NCBI RefSeq assembly: GCF_016792905.1
Contig: NZ_JAEULP010000037.1
Location: 1 to 64,000, forward strand
DNA length: 64,000 nucleotides
From: Tabrizicola sp.
GTDB taxonomy: Bacteria; Pseudomonadota; Alphaproteobacteria; Rhodobacterales; Rhodobacteraceae
Direction: 5' to 3'
The translations under genes and the position numbers were made by a program. Positions 8,310 through 17,472 of the stretch are shown piece after piece (positions within the stretch are counted from its first letter, which is position 1; each line of letters begins with the position of its first letter). The notes under the pieces are model-generated. The model searched no databases. It saw nothing but the letters and a program-made list of their open reading frames with translations, and had not been told where the DNA came from.

Positions 8310-10631
8310 TCACGCGGCGAGAAGCCAGTCGAAGGGCGACGGGCCGGGGTCGTCGGGGAGAGTGCCCGAGAGATCGTCATTGGCGGAAAGGACAGTGCCA
8401 GCGAACTCACCTCCTACGACATAGAATGGACCCGTAGGAATGTCCGAACGGGCCTGAACGGTCCAGTACTCGCTTGTTATGTCACCGTAGTCATACTCGT
8501 CCCACTGGGCAAACAGCCGTTCAGCAGACCTCAATGCATCTTCAATGACCTCGGACCGGGTGTCGATCATGGAGTCGGTTTCGAGGTTGTAACGGATGAG
8601 ATATTCTTCATAGGTTTCGGTGTCCACAACGTCATACCCACCGTCTGACCGGACTGTGACGTCATAGTAGTTGTACTGAAGGGTGATTTCGTGAAGGGCG
8701 CGCACTTCGTTGCGGAAAACGCCTTGAATCGCGTAGGTCCCACCCGGAACGTCGGACGTGCGAACATCCAGTGATACGGGCGCCGACCCTGGGAGAAGCA
8801 GGTCCAACAATTCAGGATCGTCGCCGAAGTCCCACCAGTCCCGCAGGTTTACCGACGATGTCCCGAGAACTCCGTCATCGGAATAGAACCGGTCGGTTGC
8901 GTCCGGGTTGATGAAGATGGCACTCAGCCACGAAACATTGATCTCTCCCAGCCCAAGGTCTTCGAGCGTCAGGCGCGAGAAGGCTTCTTCGGTCAGGCCG
9001 TCGATGTTGACAACGGCAAGGCTGACGCAACCGCCGTTCTGGAACTCGAACACGTCCGCTCCGGACCCGCCCCAGAGGATTCTCGGGCCATACGCCTCCA
9101 GATTGTCGAGGATGAAGTGGTCTGAGCCACCACCGCCCGCCGCGAAGACTGGGTCGTTCTCATTGGAAACCGTGATCGTATCATCGCCGTCGCAGCCGAT
9201 GACGCATTCCAGGCCCTGCGCGGCCATGTCGACCGTCACGCCATCCGACCCGAGCGCCACCGCCACATCCCGGCCCGCGCCGCCGTGGACGTTCCCGCCA
9301 TCCGCAGCGTCGAAGAAGATGAAGTCGTCGGCACCACCGCCGAAGAGGGAGTCGGCGCCATCTGCGCCATAGAGAATATTTGCGCCGTCGTTGCCGATGA
9401 TGACGTCGTTGTGGCTTGACCCTTCAATGCGCTCGAAGCCTGCCACCTCGACTTGGACCTCTCCGATCACCAAAGTGCCGACCTGCAAGTTGAGGGCCAC
9501 GCCTTGCACTACATCGGCAAACGACAGAAGATCACCCTCCGCACCGTTTTCACCACCGTCGATCCGCTCAAGAGCATCTGCAAGACTGCTTACCCGGAAC
9601 TCGTCGCTCTGGCTGCCACCGCGTATCTCTTCGATACCGAAGAGGCTTGCCTGAAGTATGTCGAGTAGTCCGGTGCCGGTGACATAGCCAACATAATCTG
9701 CCGTGCTTTGGGCAGTGCCGATCAGATTGAACTGTCGTGCCGAGTCCAGATGGGAATAGTCTACAACATCCCGGCCCTCGGCACCGTCAATGACATCACG
9801 TCCGAGACTGCCGAAAATCGTGTCGTTTCCCCCGCCGCCATGAATGAAGTCGGAGCTATCCGTACCGGAAAGGGAGTCGCTTTCAGCCGTCCGCCCAAGC
9901 GTGATGTTGGAGAAGGAGCGGATAAAGTTCCTGTCGCCATTCATATAGCTTGTTTGAGGGACGCAAGCGTATGCCGCCGACAGGAATGTATCCAGCGCGG
10001 ACATTCCCGCAAGATAGGTCAGCGCACCTGACGGATAAGCCAGGGTTTGCACGATACCATCGAACCAGTTGGCCGCCCCGAAAGCTTCGTCGGTGAACTT
10101 GATCATGGCAACGGCGTCATAGGTGCTGCTGCCGGGTTCGACGACGTTGCTGTAGAAGGCATCGCTATAGCCGAGCAGCAGGAACAGGTGGTTCCCGGCC
10201 CAACCGCCCGTGTTTTCTTCGAATATTGTTTCCGCCGCGGGCGCAGCATCGTCGCTCGCCAACGCATCAATCGTTGGAAACTCGGCCGTCGGCCCGCTCA
10301 TAAGCTTGTCGTAGACCTCTTGCGCAACAGCGTTGGACACCGCATCCATTTCTGCGTCGCTTAGAGTCTGGCCAGTGCGCGCCTCAACCTGCGCCTTATT
10401 GTACGCGCGGATGAAATCACTCTGGCTGCCTGCATTGGCATTCACCTCGGCTGCACCTCGCAGCCAAAGGATTGCGGCGCGATATTCGGCTGGAGGGGCA
10501 TCAGGATAAGGATAGGCGTCATCCATGAATTGCGCGAGACGCAGATAGAAATCTGCCCTTGGATGTTCAGAAAACGCATTATGAAAATCGTCGATGAGGG
10601 TTTGACGCTGGGCTGAGGTAAGAGCTGGCAA
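8310..10631 (-). CDS. RTX-type calcium-binding protein, probable type I secretion substrate
   Basis: A 773-residue acidic protein. The N-terminal ~250 residues (LIDDFHNAFSEHPRADFYLRLAQFMDDAY…, a helical region with Asp/Ala-rich loops) resemble no domain I can name. Glycine–aspartate nonapeptide repeats appear near residues 260–295 (IHGGGGNDTIFG, RDVIDGAEGRDVVDYS) and 405–460 (IIGNDGANILYGADGADSLFGGGADDF, written here in part: DGADSLFGGGADDF, VHGGAGRDV). The C-terminus ends FDWLLAA, typical of uncleaved T1SS signals; there is no N-terminal signal peptide. RTX repeats fold on Ca2+ outside the cell. No ABC/MFP secretion genes adjoin it. Role (adhesin, S-layer, enzyme) unknown. Confidence 0.78.
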   Translation of the reverse strand: MPALTSAQRQTLIDDFHNAFSEHPRADFYLRLAQFMDDAYPYPDAPPAEYRAAILWLRGAAEVNANAGSQSDFIRAYNKAQVEARTGQTLSDAEMDAVSNAVAQEVYDKLMSGPTAEFPTIDALASDDAAPAAETIFEENTGGWAGNHLFLLLGYSDAFYSNVVEPGSSTYDAVAMIKFTDEAFGAANWFDGIVQTLAYPSGALTYLAGMSALDTFLSAAYACVPQTSYMNGDRNFIRSFSNITLGRTAESDSLSGTDSSDFIHGGGGNDTIFGSLGRDVIDGAEGRDVVDYSHLDSARQFNLIGTAQSTADYVGYVTGTGLLDILQASLFGIEEIRGGSQSDEFRVSSLADALERIDGGENGAEGDLLSFADVVQGVALNLQVGTLVIGEVQVEVAGFERIEGSSHNDVIIGNDGANILYGADGADSLFGGGADDFIFFDAADGGNVHGGAGRDVAVALGSDGVTVDMAAQGLECVIGCDGDDTITVSNENDPVFAAGGGGSDHFILDNLEAYGPRILWGGSGADVFEFQNGGCVSLAVVNIDGLTEEAFSRLTLEDLGLGEINVSWLSAIFINPDATDRFYSDDGVLGTSSVNLRDWWDFGDDPELLDLLLPGSAPVSLDVRTSDVPGGTYAIQGVFRNEVRALHEITLQYNYYDVTVRSDGGYDVVDTETYEEYLIRYNLETDSMIDTRSEVIEDALRSAERLFAQWDEYDYGDITSEYWTVQARSDIPTGPFYVVGGEFAGTVLSANDDLSGTLPDDPGPSPFDWLLAA

Positions 10632-10640
10632 GATAAACCC

Positions 10641-11285
10641 CTATTGCTGGGTCGAGAGGAGATTGTTGATGCCTGAGCCGAGGTCATCCAAATAAGGAGG
10701 CCAGCTTTTCACCCAGGTTTCGTCAAGGCGCGGCCAAGCTGGACCATTGGCCCAATCGACGGTGCCTAAGTGAACTTCAACCCAGATTCCAGGCGCCATC
10801 TGAGAAATTAATTGGCAGTCATGGGCGCCTTGAAGCCGTCTCCGTTCGAGTATCGCGTCTCGGCACTCCAACACAAACGGTTGGCCACTAAGTCGCGCCT
10901 TCACAGGGCGGAACCACCTTCTGGGGTCATTGGGAAAATTTCCTAACTTGGCAGAAGGCTCACGCATCTCGGGCAGAGCGGATGGTACGGTCTCCCCTGC
11001 CGAGGCAGAAAGGACTACCCCAGGAAAGCCCGGCGGCAAGCCTACGATGAGATAGAACGTACCTGGCGGCAACTGTACTTCTGGCGGGAACCGTTCGGGG
11101 TGGCTCCAAGTCAGGGAGCGAATTGAGCCATCCTCCCTTCGACTTATTTTCGGCATCGCCGCGTTGAGCAGGCAAAGCGTATGGCCAGCCATTTCGAGCG
11201 GCGTGTGATCCGCTTCGCAGGCGTCGGCTTCGGCAGTCGTGACGCTTGCAAGAACAAACAAGGCAACTGAAAGCCGGGTTTTCAC
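10641..11285 (-). CDS. Exported protein of unknown function
   Basis: A 214-residue protein with a Sec signal peptide (KTRLSVALFVLASVTTAEA|DACEAD, cleavage about residue 21). The mature part has four Cys, possibly two disulfides, and is rich in Pro and Trp. No family recognised. It lies 9 bp upstream of the RTX gene on the same strand, so the two are probably co-transcribed and may act together at the cell surface. Less GC-biased than the housekeeping neighbours. Confidence 0.6.
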   Translation of the reverse strand: MKTRLSVALFVLASVTTAEADACEADHTPLEMAGHTLCLLNAAMPKISRREDGSIRSLTWSHPERFPPEVQLPPGTFYLIVGLPPGFPGVVLSASAGETVPSALPEMREPSAKLGNFPNDPRRWFRPVKARLSGQPFVLECRDAILERRRLQGAHDCQLISQMAPGIWVEVHLGTVDWANGPAWPRLDETWVKSWPPYLDDLGSGINNLLSTQQ

Positions 11286-11402
11286 TGAGCGCCTGCGACC
11301 GTTAAAGAAACGTTACCGCCAGAATGATGCAACCATCGAGGGTAAGTCAAGATCACATTACAGTCTTGGGCTGTAGAAAGCGGAGCGATGGTCAACGCCG
11401 CC

Positions 11403-11858
11403 CTACCCCTCCGTTGGCGGCCCAAACCTTGCCAGCATCCGCTCCCGGATCTGGTCCCGCGCCTGCCTATAGGCGGCCAATTTCGCCTCTCGCGTTTCAC
11501 CCAATCCGGTGGGGTCGAGGATCGGCCAATATTCGATATCCAGGTGATGAAACCGGGTCAATTCCAGCGCCATCCTTTGCGAGGCGGGGCTCAATGCGAT
11601 GATCAGGTCGAATTGCGAAAGATCGTCGCCCCAATCCTGCATCTCCTCGAAAGACCGCGAGCGGTGTCGCGACAATTCGATGCCCAGTTCCTGACAGACC
11701 GCGACGGTAAAGCCGTCGATCTCCATATCGTTCTTCACGCCGGCCGATTGCACATAGGCGCGCTGGCCGTAAAGCTGTTTCATCAGCCCCTCGGCCATCG
11801 GCGAGCGGACGGCGTTGTGGTCGCAGCAGAAGAGGACGGATTGGGGGAAGTCGCCCAA
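11403..11858 (-). CDS. Low-molecular-weight protein-tyrosine-phosphatase family protein
   Basis: A 151-residue LMW-PTP/arsenate-reductase fold. The P-loop is C12-DHNAV-R18-S (CX5R) and the general-acid loop is ILDPTG near residue 115. These proteins dephosphorylate tyrosine or reduce arsenate; the presence of an adjacent C11 but no second redox pair favours phosphatase. It is the last gene of a leftward cluster, 4 bp after UPF0262. The same neighbourhood (hisD, UPF0262, phosphatase) is conserved in Rhodobacterales. Confidence 0.85.
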   Translation of the reverse strand: MGDFPQSVLFCCDHNAVRSPMAEGLMKQLYGQRAYVQSAGVKNDMEIDGFTVAVCQELGIELSRHRSRSFEEMQDWGDDLSQFDLIIALSPASQRMALELTRFHHLDIEYWPILDPTGLGETREAKLAAYRQARDQIRERMLARFGPPTEG

Positions 11859-11862
11859 AGCC

Positions 11863-12339
11863 TCAGCCCCAGTGCAGGACGCAGATCAGGGTGAACAGCC
11901 GCCGCGCGGTGTCGGTGTCGACCTCGGCCTTGCCCTCCAGCCTTTCGCGCAGGATCGCGGCGCCCTCGTTGTGGATGCCGCGGCGCGCCATGTCGATGGC
12001 CTCGATCTGGCTGGGCGGCAGGCGCTTCACCGCATCGAAGTAGCTTTCGCAGATCTGGAAATAGTCCTTCACCACCTGCCGGAAGGGGCCGAGCGAGAGG
12101 TGGAATTCGGCGGCCTTGTCGCCCGCCTCGGTGGCGATGTCGAAGACGAGGCGGCCTTCGCGGATGGCGAGGAGTACGCGCCAGGGGCCGTCGGGCAGCT
12201 CCCGGTCGGGGCGGCGGGCGGGGATGAAGGAGTTCTCCTCCAGAAGGTCGAAGATCGCGACGCGGCGTTCCTGTTCGATCTCGGGCGTCGGGCGGGCGAG
12301 GCCCTTCTCGTCGATCTCGATCTGGCAGATACGGTTCAT
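11863..12339 (-). CDS. UPF0262 family protein
   Basis: A 158-residue cytosolic protein of the UPF0262 family (NRICQIEIDE start; FDIATEAGDKAAEFHLSLGPFRQVVKDYFQICESYF core, seen as FHLSLGPFR and IVKDYF-like segments; EAIDMARRGIHNEGA near the C-terminus). Function unknown. The start at 12337–12339 gives the family length; an upstream in-frame GTG/ATG would add 18 unrelated residues. It sits between hisD and a phosphatase, as in other Rhodobacterales, likely one transcript. Confidence 0.85.
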   Translation of the reverse strand: MNRICQIEIDEKGLARPTPEIEQERRVAIFDLLEENSFIPARRPDRELPDGPWRVLLAIREGRLVFDIATEAGDKAAEFHLSLGPFRQVVKDYFQICESYFDAVKRLPPSQIEAIDMARRGIHNEGAAILRERLEGKAEVDTDTARRLFTLICVLHWG

Positions 12340-12396
12340 GGGCGGGGTCCCTGCGGTTCGGACCGTGATGCCCGAGCCCGCGACGCCGCGCAAGAG

Positions 12397-13698
12397 TCAG
12401 TCGTTCAGCCGGTCAAGACGGACACGGACGGAAAGGCCATGGGCCTGGAGGCCTTCCGACTGCGCAAGCCGTTCGGCGGCGGGGCCGATGGCTTTCAGCG
12501 CTTCCGGGGTCATCTTCGCGAGCGTGGTGCGCTTCATGAAGTCGAGGACGGAGAGGCCGGAGGAGAAGCGGGCGGAGCGGGCGGTGGGCAGCACATGGTT
12601 CGGGCCGCCGACATAGTCGCCGATGGCTTCGGGCGTGTAAGCGCCAAGGAAGATCGCGCCGGCATGGGTGATCTGGCGGCTGAGGGCCTCGGGGTCGGCG
12701 GTGCAGAGTTCGAGATGTTCCGGGGCGACGCGGTTGGAGAGCACTGCCGCCTCGCCGAGGTCGCGGGTGATGATGATCGCGCCGTGGTTCTCCCAGCTGG
12801 CCCCGGCGATGGCGCGGCGGTCGAGCGTTTCCAGCCGCTTCGCGACGGCTTTCGCCACGGCCTGACCAAAGGCCGGGCTGTCGGTGATCAGGATGCCTTG
12901 GGCGCTTTCGTCGTGTTCGGCCTGGGAGAGGAGGTCGAGGGCGATCCAGTCGGGGTCGTTGTCAGCATCGGCGATGACGAGGATTTCGGACGGACCGGCG
13001 ATCATGTCGATCCCGACGCGGCCGAAGACCCGGCGCTTGGCCGCGGCGACAAAGGCATTGCCGGGGCCGGCGATCTTGTCAACCGGGGCGATGGTTTCCG
13101 TGCCATAGGCCAGCGCCGCAATCGCCTGCGCGCCGCCGATGCGGTAGACCGTGTCGACCCCGGCGATCCGGGCGGCGAGGAGGACGAGGGGGTTCACCTT
13201 CCCGCCGGGGGTCGGGCAGGCGATCACCAGCCGATCCACCCCGGCGACCTTGGCGGGAATGGCATTCATCAGGACGGAGGACGGGTAGGAGGCGAGGCCG
13301 CCGGGGACGTAGAGGCCTGCCGCCGAAACCGGCGTCCAGCGCCAGCCGAGCATGGCGCCGGTCGCGTCGGTCCAAGCCTCGTCCTGCGGTTTCTGGCGGT
13401 TGTGATAGGCACGGATGCGGTCGGCGGCCAGTTCCAGCGCGGCGCGGTCCTCGGGCGAGACGCGGGCGATTTCCGCGTCGATTTCGGTCGGCGTGAAGGC
13501 GAGGGTTTCCGGCGACAGGGTCAGGCGGTCGAAGCGCGCCGTCAGTTCGATCACGGCCCGGTCGCCGCGCGCGCGGACATCGGCGATGATCTGTGCCACC
13601 GCCTGATCGACGTCTTCCGCCTCTTCCCGCTTCTGGCCAAGGAGCGTCCGGAAGGCGGCCTCGAAGCCCGCGTCGGTGGTGTTCAGGAAGACGGGCAT
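12397..13698 (-). CDS. hisD: Histidinol dehydrogenase
   Basis: A 433-residue enzyme catalysing the last two oxidations of histidine synthesis (L-histidinol to histidine with 2 NAD+). Family motifs are intact: YVPGGLASYPSSVLM, YRIGGAQAIAALAYGT, KIAGPGNAFVAAAKR, DMIAGPSEILVIAD, the Zn-ligand region LLSQAEHDE, APEHLEL and GPNHVLPT. The start at 13696–13698 has an SD (CCGGAGG, 7 bp); longer in-frame starts add unrelated sequence. Unlinked to other his genes, as is usual in alphaproteobacteria. Confidence 0.95.
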   Translation of the reverse strand: MPVFLNTTDAGFEAAFRTLLGQKREEAEDVDQAVAQIIADVRARGDRAVIELTARFDRLTLSPETLAFTPTEIDAEIARVSPEDRAALELAADRIRAYHNRQKPQDEAWTDATGAMLGWRWTPVSAAGLYVPGGLASYPSSVLMNAIPAKVAGVDRLVIACPTPGGKVNPLVLLAARIAGVDTVYRIGGAQAIAALAYGTETIAPVDKIAGPGNAFVAAAKRRVFGRVGIDMIAGPSEILVIADADNDPDWIALDLLSQAEHDESAQGILITDSPAFGQAVAKAVAKRLETLDRRAIAGASWENHGAIIITRDLGEAAVLSNRVAPEHLELCTADPEALSRQITHAGAIFLGAYTPEAIGDYVGGPNHVLPTARSARFSSGLSVLDFMKRTTLAKMTPEALKAIGPAAERLAQSEGLQAHGLSVRVRLDRLND

Positions 13699-13859
13699 CG
13701 GGACCTCCGGCTGGTCGCGGTCCAGATAGCGCGGGCCGACGGGCGGCTCAAGCCGGGATGCGGCGTTGTGCGGCGGCAAGGGGACGATTTCTTCGAAGAA
13801 ATCGGCGCGGAGCCTTTGAAGGCTCCGGTCCGGAGTGTTCGAAAACTCCGGCTTTTGCG

Positions 13860-14333
13860 TCAATCGTGGCGCGGAACCTTGCCCGAGGGCGCGCGGTAGG
13901 GGCGGGTCACATCGTCCAGGCGCAGGTCCAGCGCCTCGACGTCCAGCGCGATACCGCCGTCACCCGCCAAAGTCAGGGTCAGGCGGCCGGTGCCATCCTC
14001 CCCCGCCGCAAAGCCGATGTCGAGAAGCGACAGCACCAGATCCTTGTCGGCGCGGTCGAAGCCGAAGCTCTGCACCTTGAGCACATCCTCGACGACCAGC
14101 ATCGCGCGCACGCGTTCATAGGCCCGGCCCACGCGCTCGGCCTCGGCCCGGTCTTCCCAGCGGAAGCGGTTCAGGAGGAGGGCAAAGCGGCGGCGGCGCG
14201 GGTCGAAGGACATCTCGGTGACGGGCAGGACGGCATCCTGCACCAGGGTCGAGATGACCTTCAGGTCCTCGGCATCCTGCGCAACGAGCCGCAGCTGGGC
14301 TTCGCCGCCGTCTTCGAACTTCGCGTCCGTCAT
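13860..14333 (-). CDS. DUF2948 family protein
   Basis: A 157-residue protein with the DUF2948 pattern ([22 protein letters not shown], seen as [65 protein letters not shown]). Function unknown. Its ATG overlaps the murA stop (ATGA, 14330–14333), implying translational coupling to murA. About 160 bp separates it from hisD. Confidence 0.85.
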   Translation of the reverse strand: MTDAKFEDGGEAQLRLVAQDAEDLKVISTLVQDAVLPVTEMSFDPRRRRFALLLNRFRWEDRAEAERVGRAYERVRAMLVVEDVLKVQSFGFDRADKDLVLSLLDIGFAAGEDGTGRLTLTLAGDGGIALDVEALDLRLDDVTRPYRAPSGKVPRHD

Positions 14334-15598
14334 GCCTGGATGCGCTCGATATGCGCCCCGCAGGCGCGCAGCTTCTCTTCCACCCGCTCATAACCGCGGT
14401 CGAGGTGGTAGACGCGGGAGACGACGGTTTCCCCTTCCGCCGCGAGCCCCGCCAGGATCAGCGAGACCGAGGCGCGCAGGTCGGTCGCCATCACCGGCGC
14501 CCCCTTCAGCTTCTCGACCCCGGTCACGGTCGCCGTGCCGCCGTGGACGTCGATCCGGGCGCCCATGCGGATCAGTTCCGGGGCATGCATGAAGCGGTTC
14601 TCGAAGATCTTCTCTTCGAGGACGCTGGTGCCCTCGGCGGTGCAAAGGAGCGCCATCATCTGCGCCTGAAGATCGGTCGGGAAGCCGGGGAACGGCTCGG
14701 TCGTGACATTGACCGCCTGCACCCGGCCGTTCTTGCGGCTGACCTTGAGGCCGCGATTGGTCTGCGTCACGCTGACACCCGCGGCGTCCAGCTTTTCGGC
14801 GAAGGCGCCGACAAGGTCCAGCGTCCCGCCGATGCATTCCACCTCGCCGCCGCAGATCGCGGGGACCAGCATGTAGGTGCCCAGTTCGATCCGGTCGGTG
14901 ACGACCTGGTGCGTGGCGCCGCCCAGCCGGTCGGTGCCCTCGATGGTGATGGTGCCGGTGCCCTCGCCCTCGATCTTGGCGCCCATCTTCTTCAGGCAGC
15001 GGGCAAGGTCGACGATCTCGGGCTCGCGCGCGGCATTCTTCAGGACTGTGGTGCCCTTGGCGAGCGTCGCCGCCATCAGCGCGTTCTCGGTGGCCCCGAC
15101 CGAGACGAAGGGGAAGTCGACGACAGCGCCTTTGAGCCTGCCGCCGGGGGCTTTTGCGTGGACATAGCCGTCGCGCAGGTCCAGGTCCGCCCCCATCGCC
15201 TCCAGCGCCTTCAGGTGCAGGTCGACCGGTCGCGCGCCGATGGCGCAGCCTCCGGGCAGCGAGACCTCGGCATGGCCGTAGCGGGCGAGCATCGGCCCGA
15301 GGACGAGGATCGAGGCGCGCATCTTGCGGACGATGTCGTAGTCGGCCTTGAAATTGGTGATCGAATGGCTGGAGAGCGCCAACACCAGCCCGTCCTGCAG
15401 GCTGGCGACCTCGGCCCCAAGCGATTGCAGCAGCTGGGTCATGGTGCGGATGTCGGACAGCCGCGGCGCATTGGTCAGCGTGAGCGGTTCGTCGCTAAGG
15501 AGCGTCGCGGGCATCAGCGTCAGGCAGGCGTTCTTCGCCCCCGCGATCGGGATCGCCCCCGACAAAGCCCCGTTGCCGCGCACCAGTATCGAATCCAT
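14330..15598 (-). CDS. murA: UDP-N-acetylglucosamine 1-carboxyvinyltransferase MurA
   Basis: A 422-residue EPSP-synthase-fold enzyme that transfers enolpyruvate from PEP to UDP-GlcNAc, the first committed step of peptidoglycan synthesis in the cytoplasm. The N-terminus has [13 protein letters not shown]; the catalytic cysteine is C118 in [16 protein letters not shown], so fosfomycin sensitivity is expected; the C-terminal [20 protein letters not shown] and [12 protein letters not shown] motifs are intact. The start at 15596–15598 gives the standard length. It begins 5 bp after a 56-residue gene. Confidence 0.95.
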   Translation of the reverse strand: MDSILVRGNGALSGAIPIAGAKNACLTLMPATLLSDEPLTLTNAPRLSDIRTMTQLLQSLGAEVASLQDGLVLALSSHSITNFKADYDIVRKMRASILVLGPMLARYGHAEVSLPGGCAIGARPVDLHLKALEAMGADLDLRDGYVHAKAPGGRLKGAVVDFPFVSVGATENALMAATLAKGTTVLKNAAREPEIVDLARCLKKMGAKIEGEGTGTITIEGTDRLGGATHQVVTDRIELGTYMLVPAICGGEVECIGGTLDLVGAFAEKLDAAGVSVTQTNRGLKVSRKNGRVQAVNVTTEPFPGFPTDLQAQMMALLCTAEGTSVLEEKIFENRFMHAPELIRMGARIDVHGGTATVTGVEKLKGAPVMATDLRASVSLILAGLAAEGETVVSRVYHLDRGYERVEEKLRACGAHIERIQA

Positions 15599-15603
15599 CT
15601 GCC

Positions 15604-15774
15604 CTAGTCCTTTTCGCTGTCCCGGGCCGCGTCGTCGGCGTTGCGGGCCTTTGCCTGTGCCTTCCGGCGCGCCATGTTGGCCTTGAGCGCCGCCTTCAGC
15701 CGGTCTTCCCGGCGGACGGGGCGCTCGGGCTTCCGGGCCTTTTCGCTTGCAGGCGGGTCCGAAGGGCTGCGCAT
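15604..15774 (-). CDS. Small basic protein upstream of murA, 56 residues
   Basis: The frame reads [20 protein letters not shown] then [20 protein letters not shown] then [16 protein letters not shown] and stops 5 bp before murA. The central [20 protein letters not shown] segment is a strongly basic amphipathic helix. It lies tightly upstream of murA on the same strand, so co-transcription is likely. I recognise the pattern as a recurrent small protein at this locus in related bacteria but know no function. The N-terminal start lacks a strong SD. Confidence 0.6.
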   Translation of the reverse strand: MRSPSDPPASEKARKPERPVRREDRLKAALKANMARRKAQAKARNADDAARDSEKD

Positions 15775-15886
15775 GGGGAAGGCTTCTACCCCAAGGGGGA
15801 GCAGGGGTCCAGAGAGCGCCGGGATTCCCGCCCATACCCCCTTGCGCCCCGTTTCGATTGCGTCTAATCACCCGCCCACCAACGGC

Positions 15887-15961
<75 letters not shown>

Positions 15962-15986
15962 TCCATCCCCTTGATTGCAAATAAAA

Positions 15987-16002
15987 CCCTTGATCTCAAG
16001 GG
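15987..16002. terminator. Hairpin downstream of tRNA-Thr, possible terminator
   Basis: Perfect inverted repeat CCCTTGA-TC-TCAAGGG, 25 bp past the tRNA 3' end and followed by ctttgtg. The stem is 7 bp with a very short loop and a weak T-tract, so terminator function is uncertain; it could also be a recombination-site arm. Confidence 0.3.
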
Positions 16003-16094
16003 CTTTGTGCCATTTCTGGTGCCTGAAATGATCCCAGAACGAGGGTGAGATGGCCGGGCGGCTGCACTGCTTCAAGGTACAGAACGGGCTCTTC

Positions 16095-16795
16095 GTGGCG
16101 CATCCGTCATAGCGGGTGGCGAGACGCGGCCGGTCCTTGAGCTTTCGGAATGTGTCTCGATCCGATGCCTCTTTCGATAGAGCGCACGGTCGTGGTGTAT
16201 CTGGATATTTCTGTTGAATTTTGATGGGATGCAAGCTTCGATCCGGCGCTTGGCCAGGGCTTTGCGGAGCAAGTCGGCCTCACGGCCCCGGTCGGCCAGA
16301 AGCACTTTGGCAGGCGGCATCGTCGCCAGCAGGTCCGCCGCCCCCCTATGGTTTCGGACGTGGCCAGCGGTGCGGAACAGGCTGCGGGGGCGCCCTTGGC
16401 TGTCGCGAACGGCATGCAGCCTCGGGTTCAGCCCGCCTTTGGTGCGTCCGACATGCCGGGAAGAGCCCCCGCTGAGCAGACTGGCCGCCGTTTGGTGCGC
16501 CTTCAGATGGGTCGCGTCGATCATGAGTTCCGCCGTCTCGGCGCCGCCCTTTGCAGGCTCGACGAAGATGCGCCCGAACACGCCCAGCCCGCTCCAGCGG
16601 ATGAAGCGCTTGCAGATCGTCTTGTGCGGCCCGTAGCCTGGCGGAACGTCGCACCACCGCAGGCCATTGCGGATGATGAAGACGATGCCGCTGATGACCC
16701 GCCGGTCAATCCACCCGAGGCATACTATGAGACAACGGAAGGAACGGAGAAATCCGCGCCAAACGGGCGTCGGGAAGCAGGATCAGATCGGTCAT
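16095..16795 (-). pseudogene. IS5-family transposase, frameshifted remnant
   Basis: The start MTDLILLPDARLARISPFLP is IS5/IS427-like. A 1-nt insertion near 16707–16712 creates an in-frame TGA; the next frame continues VDDRRVISGIVFIIRNGLRW and the DDE core (ELMIDATHLKAHQTAASL with [19 protein letters not shown] with D, and [12 protein letters not shown]). A second frameshift near 16152–16158 moves the end ([18 protein letters not shown]) to another frame, after which similarity stops. A likely terminal sequence (tgggtcctgagcc) is at 16858–16870; the opposite end is missing. The element cannot make transposase. Confidence 0.8.
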
Positions 16796-16870
16796 GGCGG
16801 CACCCCCTACACTGCCGCCGGTGAATCGATGCCTCGCTGCAACCGCAAGCGATTTAGTGGGTCCTGAGCC

Positions 16871-17290
16871 TGGGTCGGCCTTAACATCTGCGTCGGGTCA
16901 TGTTCGAGAATCTGAATTTCTCCAACATGACCCGTCGAGCGTGATGTCGAAAGCGCCACTTGGTTAACATGAAACTATGTCGAAGCCGCGCGCTTGAGCC
17001 ACATCGGTTGATGCGGCTGGTCGTGGAGATCCCCGAGCTTCGGGCAGACGATTTGACTACCGGTGCCAGCGGAGTGTTCCAAGGTTAGGCCCCGGAGGAT
17101 CGAGTAAGGTCAACCACACCACGAACAGCCACGCGCCAAAATCGAAACGCGGACCGCAGCCCGCGCTTCGATTTGGTGCTCTGTCGAGCTTGTTGGCCGC
17201 TCAGCAACCGCGTTGCCCGACGGGCTGGAGCGGCTGCGAGTGTACACGCGCAGGTTCGTCTCTCATTTGACCAAGCACAGGAGAGACTAA
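16871..17290. other. Gene-poor stretch in the decayed island
   Basis: 420 bp with no supportable gene. Frames here are short and lack SD sequences. Base composition is more even than in the flanking housekeeping genes, consistent with decaying acquired DNA. Confidence 0.5.
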
Positions 17291-17447
17291 ATGACCCGAC
17301 CCCTACCAGAACACTGCGACCGCGCGACTTGTCGCCGACCGCATTCGTGGCCTCGTGCACAAGAAGATCCAGATCGAGATTTCTTGCGGTGCACGCCTCG
17401 GGCGGCACCGAAAACGATTCTTGTGGCGTGAATCCTGTTTGCCTTAG
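17291..17447 (+). pseudogene. Broken XRE/HTH-type regulator fragment
   Basis: An ATG at 17291 with a good SD (CAGGAGAG) opens MT, but a single extra C throws it out of frame. The frame starting at 17295 reads PDPYQNTATARLVADRIRGL then VHKKIQIEIS, which looks like the N-terminal helix and HTH entry of small XRE-type regulators, before drifting into unrelated sequence and a stop at 17445–17447. Removing one C near 17297 would join ATG-ACC to GAC-CCC-TAC as MTDPYQN. Fragment assignment is inference from pattern. Confidence 0.35.
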
Positions 17448-17472
17448 CCTGACCATCCCATAGCATTTCCGG

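Noticed and set aside
16346-16824. Plus-strand frame over the IS remnant
   Set aside because: Antisense shadow of the transposase.
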